This document shows positions 37,704 to 46,557 of a stretch of 64,000 bases of DNA, in pieces (within the stretch, counting starts at the first letter, position 1; every line of letters starts with the position of its first letter). The notes below the pieces were generated by a model. That model was given only the letters and a program-made list of their open reading frames with translations, did not search any database and was not told the DNA's origin. The DNA comes from CBDCFL01 sp965216135 (GTDB lineage Bacteria; Pseudomonadota; Alphaproteobacteria; Rhodobacterales; Rhodobacteraceae). Position numbers and translations under genes: made by a program. The stretch lies in the NCBI GenBank assembly GCA_965216135.1, contig CBDCFL010000024.1, positions 372,001-436,000 of the forward strand, given 5' to 3'.

Positions 37704-39413
37704 ATGATCCACTTCACCCCCATCGCCAATCGCGCGCTGGGCCACACCGGGGCGCTGGCGGGTTTCCCATTCCGGGTCGATCCAGGCGGATGCGTTAGAC
37801 GCAGGCAATGGGGTGCGGCCCAGGATCATATCGGCTGCCTTTTCGCCGACCATAATCGATGGCGCGTTCAGATTGCCGTTGGGGATGGTCGGAAAGATGG
37901 AGGAATCGACCACCCTCAGCCGTTCGATGCCGCGCACCCGGCATTCCGGGTCGAGCACTGCCATCGGGTCGTCATCCGCGCCGATCTTGCAGGTACCGCA
38001 GGGGTGATAGGCGGTTTCGGCATTTGCCCGCACCCACGCGTCGATCTGATCATCGCTCGTCACCATCGGACCAGGCGCAAATTCACCATCGCCATAAGCA
38101 TCAAGCGCAGGTTGACCCATGATCTCGCGAGTCAGGCGGATCGCCCGGCGCCAATCGGCCACGTCCTCGCGATCCTGCAGATAGTTGAAGACAATTGCTG
38201 GGTGCTCGCCGGGCTTTGGGCTGCGGATTTTCACTCTGCCACGGCTTTTGGCTTTGTTCGGCCCGACATGCACCTGAAATCCGTCACCGGCGAAGGCCGC
38301 TCTGCCGTCATAGCGGATCGCGCCGGGCAGGAAATGATACTGGATGTCCGGCCATTTCACCCCGGCGCGCGAGCGGATAAAGCCCCCGGACTCAAACTGA
38401 TTGGTCGCGCCCAAGCCCTTTTTCCGCAACAACCATTCTGCCCCGATCAAAGCCCGGTATGGCAGCGAGAGCTTTGAATTCAGGCTGACCGGCTGCGAAC
38501 ATTTCATCTGAAAAAAGATCTCGAGATGATCCATCAGATTTTCGCCGACCCCCGGCAGATCGTGCACAACCTCGACACCCGCTTGGCTCAACACCTCCGC
38601 CGGGCCAATGCCGGACACCTGCAGGAGAGCCGGCGAGTTGAAGGCGCTGGCAGCAACAATAACCTCGCGCGCGGCTTCGGCGCGGTAAGTCTGGCCTTTG
38701 GACTGATACTCAACCGCAGTCGCCCAGCGTCCGTCGAAAACAATGCGGCTGGCTAGCGCATGCGTGACGATGTTCAGGTTGTCGGCTGATCGCAGACCCG
38801 ACAGATAAGCCCGCGCCGCGCTCGACCTAACGCCCTTACTCACACTCATCTGGTAGGGGCCAAATCCTTCCTGGCTGTAGCCGTTGTAATCGGTGGTCGC
38901 GCCGTAGCCCGCCTCCGTCGCGGCATCGATAAAGGCCTGATAAAGCGGCGAAAATTTCATCTCATTGCCGCGATTGACCTGCTGCGGCCCGTCCGAGCCG
39001 CGATATTCATCTGATCCACCAATGAAATTTTCGCTGCGCTTGAAATAGGGCAGCACGTCGCCATAGGACCAGCCGCGCGCGCCATGGTCCTGCCACTCGT
39101 CAAAATCCATTGCGTGCCCGCGCACCCAGACCATCCCGTTGATCGCAGACGATCCCCCCAACCCGCGCCCGCGATGCTGGCCAAAGCGGCGGCCATCCAT
39201 AAAGGGTTCCGGTTCCGTGACATGCATCCAGTTGTAGCGCTGGAATTTCATCGGATAGGAAAATGCCGCCGGCATGTTGATCAGCGGGTTGTTATTTTCG
39301 CCGCCCGCTTCCAGCAACAAAACCTTGTGGGTGCCGCTCTCGCACAAGCGGCGCGCTAATGCGCAGCCTGCCGAGCCTGCGCCGACGATGATGAAATCGT
39401 AGCTGTCAGCCAT
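37692..39413 (-). CDS. GMC-family oxidoreductase (choline dehydrogenase-like)
   Basis: This 573-residue flavoprotein oxidises an alcohol. The start at 39413 gives MADSYDFIIVGAGSAGCALARR, the FAD-binding motif at the very N-terminus as in BetA and AlkJ; 22 upstream in-frame codons are unlikely. It has GRGLGGSSAINGMVWVRGHAMDFD (GMC signature 1), FNSPALLQVSGIGPAEVL (signature 2) and the catalytic His in TAYHPCGTCKIG. The substrate is not determinable. It lies 92 bp after the hexosaminidase gene on the same strand, so it may be part of that unit. Unlike betA loci, no betB or betI is nearby. Confidence 0.93.
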   Translation of the reverse strand: MADSYDFIIVGAGSAGCALARRLCESGTHKVLLLEAGGENNNPLINMPAAFSYPMKFQRYNWMHVTEPEPFMDGRRFGQHRGRGLGGSSAINGMVWVRGHAMDFDEWQDHGARGWSYGDVLPYFKRSENFIGGSDEYRGSDGPQQVNRGNEMKFSPLYQAFIDAATEAGYGATTDYNGYSQEGFGPYQMSVSKGVRSSAARAYLSGLRSADNLNIVTHALASRIVFDGRWATAVEYQSKGQTYRAEAAREVIVAASAFNSPALLQVSGIGPAEVLSQAGVEVVHDLPGVGENLMDHLEIFFQMKCSQPVSLNSKLSLPYRALIGAEWLLRKKGLGATNQFESGGFIRSRAGVKWPDIQYHFLPGAIRYDGRAAFAGDGFQVHVGPNKAKSRGRVKIRSPKPGEHPAIVFNYLQDREDVADWRRAIRLTREIMGQPALDAYGDGEFAPGPMVTSDDQIDAWVRANAETAYHPCGTCKIGADDDPMAVLDPECRVRGIERLRVVDSSIFPTIPNGNLNAPSIMVGEKAADMILGRTPLPASNASAWIDPEWETRQRPGVAQRAIGDGGEVDHLEP

Positions 39414-39505
39414 TGCGATTTGCGTTGCCTCCCCGGCGCATTCGATGCGGAATGCATCCAACACGTAGCGGGCAATCACATATACATCCAGTCTTTGGAT
39501 TCTCG

Positions 39506-41332
39506 CTATTGTGCCGGGGTTGCGGCTCTCAAAACCTGGCGCATTGCGCTTCGGTCGTAATGGTGCGCCAGCCGCTCAAGCACCGCGCCGTCCGGGGCTG
39601 ACTTGCCGGCCCAGGCCATCGAACTGACGCCCAGAATCCGCGGCCAGATCATATCGTGCAGCTGGCTGTCTTTGGTGGTAAACTCGCCCCAGAATTCGCC
39701 CTGAACGCCTTTGATGCGATCCGCAAGCGCGGGATCGTCAGACGGCACTGGCTGCCAGTTGACCGTATCACCAAGCGGCACAATCGCCGCCCAGGTCGCG
39801 CCCCAGTCGTTTGCATCGTCGCTGCGCGCCATGTCCAGATAAACGTGTTGTGCCGGACACATGACAACATCATAGCCGGCCCGCGCCGCGTCCAGCCCCG
39901 GCCCTTGCCCGGTCCAGCTGAACAGCAAGGCACCATGCCCGATGCCACCGTTTTTGCCTCTGGCGGCCTCTTCCCAGGCGGCGGGTTTTTTCCCGAGCTT
40001 TACCAGCATTTCGCCCAGCCGGTGCATCATCCACCCATGCACATCGTCGGTTGTCTCAAGGCCCTTCTGCTCTTTCAACCGGTCAATCGCGGGTGATCCC
40101 TCCCAAGTTCCCGACGGACACTCATCGCAGCCCAACTGTATGTAATCAAATGGAAAAATACCCGACACTTCACTCAGCAATTTCTCAAGCACGTCCCAGG
40201 TCTTGGGCATGGCCGGGTTGATTGTGTTGGCCAAGTATCCCTGCACGCTCACCTCGTCGCCGGCATCGTCGGGATCGCGCAATCCGTCGATTACTGCATT
40301 CATCGCCAGCGCGTGGGCAGGAACTTCGATCTCTGGCATGATCTCGATGTTCAACGCGCGGCCACGGGCAATCAGGTCTTGCGCAAACGGCTTGGAATAA
40401 CTGCCGCCCGATCGGATGCCACCACCGAAAACGCCGGGGATCGGCAGTTTCTCACCGCGATAGGCAGTGCGTCGCCACAATTCCGGCAGGCACTCGACCT
40501 CTAGGCGAAACGCCTCATCGTCTGAGAAATGCCAGTGAAATCTGTTCAGTTTCAGCAACGCCATCATGTCTAGGAATTGAAGCAACGTCTCTGGTTGATA
40601 GAAATGCCGCGCGCAATCCAAATGCTGGCCGCGCCAGCCAAAATCTGGTGCGTCGGTGATCACACCGGTTGGCACCTGGCCCTTGTGGGTCAAAATCAGG
40701 TTCAACAGCGTGATCCCGGCGTAGAAAACGCCCGCATCATCTGCGGCATGGATCACAGTTTTGTCTGACCCGACCAACAGCGTGTAGGCTTCCGGCCCTA
40801 AGCGGCCATCGTGTCGGACTTCTATCGGCAACCCGTCGGACAAGATGAACGGCCCAAATCCCTGTCGAATGGCCAGTTCATGCACAGTCTCTAGGCGGGC
40901 ATCGTCAGCTGAAACCGAGGTCAACTCGACAACGTCGCCCCCCGGCTCCCAGGATGACGGCGGCGGGACGAGCCGCAGGCCGTCGTCGTCGGGTGCCGGT
41001 CCCGGTTCCCATGGGTCCGCCCCGGACCTAAGCTCTGGCAATTCGGTCACGCCATCGCGGTCGCGCAGATAAGCGCCCAGTGGCAGCCAGGCGCGGTTTT
41101 TGGGCCGGTGTCTCGGGTCGGCATAGGCAAGTGTCACAGTATGAGACATTCCGGCCGCGAGGTCCGACAATTGCGCTTCACAATAGCCACCGACTGAACT
41201 GAGTATCGTTCCGCCAGAAACGACCCGCGCCGGTGCCAACATGGAGAAACAAAAGACCGGCGAAATCAAATCCGTCTCACTGGCGATTTCGCACACGATC
41301 TCATCGCCCCTGATCCGCGCAGAAAATTCCAT
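39506..41332 (-). CDS. Beta-N-acetylhexosaminidase (GH20)
   Basis: This 608-residue glycoside hydrolase family 20 enzyme removes terminal GlcNAc or GalNAc from chitobiose or glycans. An N-terminal domain (about 1-225) is followed by the barrel: WRGQHLDCARHFYQ, LKLNRFHWHFSDDEAFRLE, MPEIEVPAHALAM, the catalytic pair Asp403-Glu404 in LGCDECPSG, and WEEAARGK. A C-terminal QGEFWGEFTTKDSQLHDMIWPR completes it. No signal peptide is seen, implying that imported oligosaccharides are cleaved in the cytoplasm. It lies 8 bp after the GntR regulator and is divergent from the sugar ABC operon. Confidence 0.94.
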   Translation of the reverse strand: MEFSARIRGDEIVCEIASETDLISPVFCFSMLAPARVVSGGTILSSVGGYCEAQLSDLAAGMSHTVTLAYADPRHRPKNRAWLPLGAYLRDRDGVTELPELRSGADPWEPGPAPDDDGLRLVPPPSSWEPGGDVVELTSVSADDARLETVHELAIRQGFGPFILSDGLPIEVRHDGRLGPEAYTLLVGSDKTVIHAADDAGVFYAGITLLNLILTHKGQVPTGVITDAPDFGWRGQHLDCARHFYQPETLLQFLDMMALLKLNRFHWHFSDDEAFRLEVECLPELWRRTAYRGEKLPIPGVFGGGIRSGGSYSKPFAQDLIARGRALNIEIMPEIEVPAHALAMNAVIDGLRDPDDAGDEVSVQGYLANTINPAMPKTWDVLEKLLSEVSGIFPFDYIQLGCDECPSGTWEGSPAIDRLKEQKGLETTDDVHGWMMHRLGEMLVKLGKKPAAWEEAARGKNGGIGHGALLFSWTGQGPGLDAARAGYDVVMCPAQHVYLDMARSDDANDWGATWAAIVPLGDTVNWQPVPSDDPALADRIKGVQGEFWGEFTTKDSQLHDMIWPRILGVSSMAWAGKSAPDGAVLERLAHHYDRSAMRQVLRAATPAQ

Positions 41333-41340
41333 GGCCGGTC

Positions 41341-42075
41341 CTAAATTCTCAGTTCTGACACGAAATCGTAGAGATCCGAACGATACAGACCGCGCGTGAA
41401 TTCAATGGGCCGGCCGGTGTCGAGATATGCGGTGCGGTCAATCAGTAGGACGGCCACACCCTCCTCGACGTTCAGAAGCGCTGCATCGTCTTTGTCAACA
41501 CTCGTCGCCGTTATGCGTTGTATGGCGCGGGTCGGTGCCCGCCCGGCTTCGCGCAGGATTGCGTAAAGCGATGTTGTGACGCGTTCAGGCCGGGGCAAAA
41601 TGTCTTCCGGCAGGGCAGAGTTTTCTATTGCCATCGGCACGCCGCCAGCACTCCGCAGGCGGCGGACCCGCGCGATGCGTTCGCCCGTTGCCAGCCCAAG
41701 CGTCATCAGTTCTTCGGGCAACGGCACAAACAGGCCTTGTTCCAGCACCACGCTGGTTGACGTTTTGCCTCGCGCGATCATGTTTTCGGTGAACGAGACC
41801 AAAGATGACAAGGATTGCTGAAGTTTCGGCGCGCTTGGCAGCACAAATGACCCCGCACCGCGCCGCTGTTCGATCAGACCCTCGGCAACCAGATTGGCGA
41901 CAGCCTTGCGGATGGTCACCCGGCTCACGTCAGCATATTCCGCCAGATCGCGTTCTGCCGGGATCTGCGTCTCCGGCTGAAGCAGACCAGACCGGATCGA
42001 ATGGGCAAGATAGCGTGCGAGCTGCTGATAGCGCGGCCCGCGCCCGTGCGAATACCAAAGGCTTGGCTCATACAT
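41341..42075 (-). CDS. GntR/UTRA-family regulator of amino-sugar genes
   Basis: This 244-residue HutC-branch GntR regulator has the winged helix LAHSIRSGLLQPETQIPAERDLAEYADVSRVTIRKAVANLVAEGLIEQRRGAGSFV in successive parts and a C-terminal UTRA effector domain with FVPLPEELMTLGLATGERIARVRRLR and LLIDRTAYLDTGRPIEFTRG. The architecture is that of NagR/DasR, which respond to hexosamine phosphates. It starts the minus-strand unit with the hexosaminidase and faces the ABC operon, so it probably controls both. The start at 42075 (MYEPSLWYSHG) is preferred to the in-frame ATG at 42138, whose extra residues lack family character. Confidence 0.9.
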   Translation of the reverse strand: MYEPSLWYSHGRGPRYQQLARYLAHSIRSGLLQPETQIPAERDLAEYADVSRVTIRKAVANLVAEGLIEQRRGAGSFVLPSAPKLQQSLSSLVSFTENMIARGKTSTSVVLEQGLFVPLPEELMTLGLATGERIARVRRLRSAGGVPMAIENSALPEDILPRPERVTTSLYAILREAGRAPTRAIQRITATSVDKDDAALLNVEEGVAVLLIDRTAYLDTGRPIEFTRGLYRSDLYDFVSELRI

Positions 42076-42116
42076 CGTCGCGAATTCCAAAGGGCCCTCC
42101 GATTCCTGGTTTCGAT

Positions 42117-42259
42117 TACCATGCCAAAATAATACCAATATGAAAAGTGGTTTCTTTTCTGTTTTCTATTATTTGATAAATAACCTTTATATTATCTCTG
42201 CTTACACGAATAACTTAATATTGGACTTATAAAGGTAGCATTTTTGAAATTGCATGGTA
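42117..42259. promoter_or_regulatory. Divergent promoter region with inverted TACCATGC boxes
   Basis: The AT-rich gap between the GntR gene and the permease gene has TACCATGC at 42117-42124 and its exact complement GCATGGTA at 42252-42259. Another ATACCA lies at about 42133. Paired boxes near each divergent start would suit regulation by the adjacent GntR protein, possibly with looping. The assignment is inferred from symmetry and position only. Confidence 0.35.
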
Positions 42260-42321
42260 TGGTTTTTCGGACAGGCGATTCTCGACAACCACGCATGGGG
42301 ATCAGACCCAGGGGGATTAAT

Positions 42322-43257
42322 TTGGCGGACGTAGCCGAAACCACAACGGACATTGGTGAAAGCACCGCGATCCGAAAATCAGTTTCCGAACCGCTATTCG
42401 CCTGGTTGATGATTATGCCGGCGATTATTTTTATCGCAGTAATCGTCGCCTGGCCGTTGTTAGAAACCGTGCGGCTGTCGTTCACCGATGCCAGGCTCGG
42501 CGGCGAGAACTGGGTCGGGTTAGAGAATTATCAAGACCTCTGGGGCAGCAAGAAATTCAGCCAGACCGTCGGGCGGACGTTTTTCTGGATGGTGCTTTCG
42601 GTCAGCTTCAAACTTGTGTTGGGCCTGATCGGTGCCAGCCTTTTGAACGCCGTGGTGCCCGGACGCGCGATGTTCCGAGTGATGATCATGCCGCCCTGGG
42701 TAATCCCGGTCGCCATCGGCATGATTGGCTGGCTTTGGCTCTACAATGGCCATTTCGGCGTTTTGGCAGGCGTCCTTCAGTACTTGGGCATTATCGACGG
42801 GCCCTACGAATTCCTCGCCCACAAGAAATCGGCTTTTTACTCGGCTGTCGTGGCCGATGTCTGGGTCGGCACGCCGATGGTTGCGCTGTTTTTCCTGGCG
42901 GCGATGCAGGGCGTCAACCGCGATCTTTATGAGGCCGCATGGGTCGATGGCGCCGGCCGCTGGTACCGCTTCCGCCGCATCACCATTCCGCAGATCATGC
43001 CGGTCATCGTCTCGATGGCGCTGTTGTCAGCCATTTGGACATTCAACAGCTTTGAAATCATCTGGATCCTGACCGAGGGCGGCCCGCGCAGCGCGACGAC
43101 CACGCTGATCGTCGATACCTACAAGACCGCAATCAGCAATTTCAGATTTGGCGAAGGCGCGGCGCGTGCCGTGGTGATCGTCATCCTGCTGGCCATATTT
43201 TCCCTGATCTATTTGTTCTTCCTGAACAAAGTGAACAAGAAATACGGGGTGAAGTAA
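42322..43257 (+). CDS. Sugar ABC transporter permease (MalF type)
   Basis: This inner-membrane permease is about 311 residues from TTG 42322, which has GGGGGA 5 bp upstream; ATG 42295 and TTG 42244 are in-frame alternatives without ribosome sites. Six membrane segments are visible, starting LFAWLMIMPAIIFIAVIVAW. The ATPase-docking EAA loop is LYEAAWVDGAGRWYRFRRITIPQIMPV. Its neighbours are the second permease (1 bp gap), binding protein and ATPase. The linked catabolic genes point to an amino sugar or a short oligosaccharide as the substrate. Confidence 0.92.
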   Translation: MADVAETTTDIGESTAIRKSVSEPLFAWLMIMPAIIFIAVIVAWPLLETVRLSFTDARLGGENWVGLENYQDLWGSKKFSQTVGRTFFWMVLSVSFKLVLGLIGASLLNAVVPGRAMFRVMIMPPWVIPVAIGMIGWLWLYNGHFGVLAGVLQYLGIIDGPYEFLAHKKSAFYSAVVADVWVGTPMVALFFLAAMQGVNRDLYEAAWVDGAGRWYRFRRITIPQIMPVIVSMALLSAIWTFNSFEIIWILTEGGPRSATTTLIVDTYKTAISNFRFGEGAARAVVIVILLAIFSLIYLFFLNKVNKKYGVK

Positions 43258-43258
43258 G

Positions 43259-44101
43259 ATGATGGACCGCTACACAAAGTTGCAAATGGTCGGCATCTAT
43301 GCAGCGATCACGGTATTCCTGATTTTCATCCTGCTGCCGTTCTTTGAGATGTTCATGGCCTCTCTCAGGCCGCTTGAGCACCTCTTTCGCAGTCCCTATC
43401 AGTTCTGGTCCGAAGATTTTTCGTTTCAGGCCTATCGCGACATGTGGGTCACCGTGCCGCTGCTTGGGCGCTACATTGTGAACTCGATCTATATCGCCGG
43501 CATGGTGACCGGGATCACGATGATATTCGTGGTTCCGGCGGCCTATGCCTTTGCGCGGCTGGACTTTCCATTCAAGAGCGCGACGCTCGGCCTGTTTCTG
43601 GGTGTCAACATGTTCACCGGCGCGGTGCTGCTGATCCCGCTCTACCGGGTGCTGCGCACGCTTGGCCTGCTGAATACCTATTGGGCGATGATCATCCCCG
43701 GCGTGGCGTTTCTGATCCCGACCGGTATCTGGCTGCTGAGGGCCTATCTGGAAAAGATACCCCGCGAGCTGGAAGAAGCGGCTTATGTTGATGGCGCCAG
43801 CCGCATATACACTCTGCGCCGCGTGGTGCTGCCGCTGGCCGTGCCCGGATTGATCGTTGTGGGCGTGGCGGTTTTTATCGGCGCATATGCACAGCAATTC
43901 CTGTTCGCAATCACCTTTAATCAGACGCGCAGCTTGCAACCGTTGCCTGCGGGCCTGTTTGAATTCATCGGCTACCAGTCGGTGACCTGGAACGAAATGA
44001 TGGCAGCGGCACTGGTGGGTGTCCTGCCGGTGATGGTCATATTTCTGTTCCTCCAAAAATACCTCGTCGCGGGTCTGACCGCGGGCGCGGTGAAAGAGTG
44101 A
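43259..44101 (+). CDS. Sugar ABC transporter permease (MalG type)
   Basis: This 280-residue permease starts MMDRYTKLQMVGIYAAITVF and has six membrane helices. The EAA motif is LEEAAYVDGASRIYTLRRVVLPLAVPG. It follows the first permease by one base, so the two are translationally coupled and form the heterodimeric channel. A third, well-spaced ribosome site (AAGGGAGA) after its stop serves the binding-protein gene. Confidence 0.94.
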   Translation: MMDRYTKLQMVGIYAAITVFLIFILLPFFEMFMASLRPLEHLFRSPYQFWSEDFSFQAYRDMWVTVPLLGRYIVNSIYIAGMVTGITMIFVVPAAYAFARLDFPFKSATLGLFLGVNMFTGAVLLIPLYRVLRTLGLLNTYWAMIIPGVAFLIPTGIWLLRAYLEKIPRELEEAAYVDGASRIYTLRRVVLPLAVPGLIVVGVAVFIGAYAQQFLFAITFNQTRSLQPLPAGLFEFIGYQSVTWNEMMAAALVGVLPVMVIFLFLQKYLVAGLTAGAVKE

Positions 44102-44131
44102 AATCAAGTCAACCAAAGGGAGAATATCTTG

Positions 44132-45343
44132 ATGAAACACGTAAAAACACTCATGCTCGGGGCTGCGTTTCTTGCCGGAAGCGCGCTATCGGGCCATGCC
44201 CAGGAGCTGCACTTTATTATGTGCGGCGGCGAAATCCGCGACGCCGACCAAGCGGTCGTCGATGCGTTTGAAGCCGCCAATGAAGGCGTGACTGTCAACT
44301 TGGAAGCCGTGCCATGGGGCACCTGCCAGGACAAGTCGCTGACACTGGCCGCTGCCGGTGACCCGCCGTCAATTTCATATATGGGGTCGCGGACCCTACG
44401 TCAGCTGGCCAACAATGACCTGATCGTTCCGGCTCGGATTTCGGCGGAAACCGAAGGTGCTTATCAGCCAGGTATTCTGAACACCGTCACCATCGAAGGC
44501 ACCCGTTGGGGTTATCCGCGCGCATTTTCGACCAAGGCTCTCTACATCAACTGCGATCTGACCGAAGCCGCGGGCGTGGCTTGTGAAGCACCGGCAACAT
44601 GGGATGACATGTATGCCATGGCGTCGGCGATCAACGACAATACTGACGCCGCTGGTGTTGGCCTTGCCGGTAAAGACTTTGACAACACCATGCACCAGTT
44701 CCTGAACTACCTCTATTCCAACGGTGGCGTGGTTGTTGATCCGGAAACGGGCAAAAACATGCTCGACAGCGAAAACACCCGCGAAACGCTGGCGTTCTAC
44801 GAAAAGCTTGTCGGTGTTGCCCAGGAAGGCCCGACGGCCTGGGAACGCAGCCAGCTCAAGGATCTCTACAACGACAAGCAAATCGGCATGTATATCGACG
44901 GCCCCTGGGGCCGCGGTCAGCATAACGAGGACATCAACGAGATCACTGTTCCGATCCCGGCTGGTCCCAGCGGCGTCAACGGCACCATCCTGATCACCGA
45001 CTCGATTGCCGTCTTCAAAGGTTCCGGCCACGAAGAATTGGCGCATGAACTGGCGGGGATGCTGACAACAGGTGAAAGCCAGTACGCTTTGGATACCGAA
45101 TGGGGTCTGACGCCGATCTTCGACTATGCCAAGCTGGGCTTTGAAAACCCCTATTACGAAGGCGACGCTTTCTGGGAAGTCTTCGTGAACGGCATCTCGG
45201 CCGGTGGTCCTGAGCCACTGGTTGAAGAGTTCAAGTCGCTGCAGTCGGTCTTCACCAACATGATCCAGGGCATCATCCTTGCCGATGATACCGTGGACAA
45301 TCTGGTGACGATTGCCGGTGAAGAACTGGCAGACGCACTTTAG
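44132..45343 (+). CDS. Sugar ABC transporter substrate-binding protein
   Basis: This 403-residue family 1 solute-binding protein has the signal peptide MKHVKTLMLGAAFLAGSALS with cleavage likely after GHA, giving mature QELHFIMCGGEIRDAD. Family features are AFEAANEGVTVNLEAVPWGTC and AWERSQLKDLYNDKQIGMYIDGPW. Cysteines near the N-terminus (MCGGE, GTCQD) and later (NCDLTEAAGVACE) may form disulphides. The start ATG follows AAGGGAGA; the in-frame TTG just before it is not needed. It is followed by a strong hairpin that may favour high expression relative to the ATPase. Confidence 0.94.
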   Translation: MKHVKTLMLGAAFLAGSALSGHAQELHFIMCGGEIRDADQAVVDAFEAANEGVTVNLEAVPWGTCQDKSLTLAAAGDPPSISYMGSRTLRQLANNDLIVPARISAETEGAYQPGILNTVTIEGTRWGYPRAFSTKALYINCDLTEAAGVACEAPATWDDMYAMASAINDNTDAAGVGLAGKDFDNTMHQFLNYLYSNGGVVVDPETGKNMLDSENTRETLAFYEKLVGVAQEGPTAWERSQLKDLYNDKQIGMYIDGPWGRGQHNEDINEITVPIPAGPSGVNGTILITDSIAVFKGSGHEELAHELAGMLTTGESQYALDTEWGLTPIFDYAKLGFENPYYEGDAFWEVFVNGISAGGPEPLVEEFKSLQSVFTNMIQGIILADDTVDNLVTIAGEELADAL

Positions 45344-45354
45344 GAAAACCGATA

Positions 45355-45380
45355 GTGGGCGGCGGCACCTCGCCGCCCAC
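45355..45380 (+). promoter_or_regulatory. Stem-loop between binding-protein and ATPase genes
   Basis: GTGGGCGGCG pairs perfectly with CGCCGCCCAC around GCACCT, 11 bp after the binding-protein stop and 22 bp before the ATPase start. There is no T-run, so it is probably a partial terminator or a 3'-end stabiliser of the upstream mRNA, as is known after binding-protein genes in other ABC operons. Confidence 0.6.
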
Positions 45381-45402
45381 GCAACTAAACGGATAGTTCA
45401 TC

Positions 45403-46557
45403 ATGGCCACGCTTGATCTGCACAATATCAACAAATCTTTTGACGAAACCCAGGTTCTGCACGACATCGATCTTGCGATCCGTGACAAGGAATTCGTGGT
45501 GTTTGTCGGGCCTTCCGGCTGCGGCAAATCAACCCTGCTCAGGATCATCGCCGGACTGGAAGAAGCCACGGCAGGGCAGATTATAATCGGCGGCAATGAC
45601 GTAAGCGCTGCCCATCCGGTCGATCGCGGGATTTCCATGGTCTTCCAATCCTACGCGCTCTATCCGCATCTAAGCGTGTTTGAGAATATCGCCTTTCCGC
45701 TCCGCGTGCAGAAACTGCCCGAACGCGAGCTGAAACAGCGCGTCGGTCGCGCCGCCGAAATATTGCAACTGACCGAAAAGCTGCCGCTGAAGCCCGGCCA
45801 ATTGTCTGGCGGGCAGCGTCAGCGCGTGGCAATCGGCCGCTCGATCGTGCGCGAACCCAAGATATTTCTGTTCGACGAACCGTTGTCCAACCTCGACGCC
45901 GCGCTGCGCGGCGATATGCGGGTCGAGTTGACCCAGCTTCACCGCGAACTGAACGCAACGATGGTCTACGTCACCCATGATCAGATCGAGGCGATGACGA
46001 TGGCCGATCGTATCGTCGTGTTGAACGGCGGTCGGATCGAACAATTTGGCACGCCGATGGAGCTTTACCATCACCCCGCAACCCGGTTCGTGGCGACCTT
46101 CATTGGTCAGCCGAACATGAACCTTATCCCTGCCACGGTGAAATCATCGGATGCAGGCTCAATTACCGCAGAGCTGCAAGGCGGGCACGTTATGTCGTTG
46201 CCCATCGATGGATCGTCCGTTGCCGCTGGCGATGAAATTGAGGTCGGTGTGCGGCCCGAAGATGTAGCTCAAAGCGACGGCGAGGGGCCGGCCATGGACG
46301 TACGTGTCCTCGAACGTCTGGGTGGCGTTGCTATTGCTTACGGCGTCATTTCCGGCACCGAAACCAGGTGTTGCGCCTCGCTTCCAGGCGGTGCGCCGGT
46401 GTCTGAGGGGCAAACCGCCACGATGACGTTTCGGGGCGAAGATTGTCACGCCTTTGACGCCCAGGGCCGGGTGCTGCGGCGGCAAAAAGTACCAGCCCTG
46501 GCTGCCCTGACCGGAGGATCGATCGTTGCGTGTTGTCACGGCTGGCATGGGGCTTAG
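45403..46557 (+). CDS. Sugar ABC transporter ATP-binding protein (UgpC/MsmK type)
   Basis: This 384-residue ATPase has Walker A FVGPSGCGKSTLLRIIAG, signature LSGGQRQRVAIGRS and Walker B KIFLFDEPLSNLDAALR. The H-loop VTHDQIEAMTMADRIVVL and a C-terminal TOBE domain (IEVGVRPEDV) follow. It energises the two permeases. The last part is odd: after the expected end around AFDAQGRVLRR, about 23 residues (QKVPALAALTGGSIVACCHGW) continue across the ribosome site and first codons of the next gene, a 32-bp overlap. The original stop codon may have been lost. Confidence 0.94.
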   Translation: MATLDLHNINKSFDETQVLHDIDLAIRDKEFVVFVGPSGCGKSTLLRIIAGLEEATAGQIIIGGNDVSAAHPVDRGISMVFQSYALYPHLSVFENIAFPLRVQKLPERELKQRVGRAAEILQLTEKLPLKPGQLSGGQRQRVAIGRSIVREPKIFLFDEPLSNLDAALRGDMRVELTQLHRELNATMVYVTHDQIEAMTMADRIVVLNGGRIEQFGTPMELYHHPATRFVATFIGQPNMNLIPATVKSSDAGSITAELQGGHVMSLPIDGSSVAAGDEIEVGVRPEDVAQSDGEGPAMDVRVLERLGGVAIAYGVISGTETRCCASLPGGAPVSEGQTATMTFRGEDCHAFDAQGRVLRRQKVPALAALTGGSIVACCHGWHGA

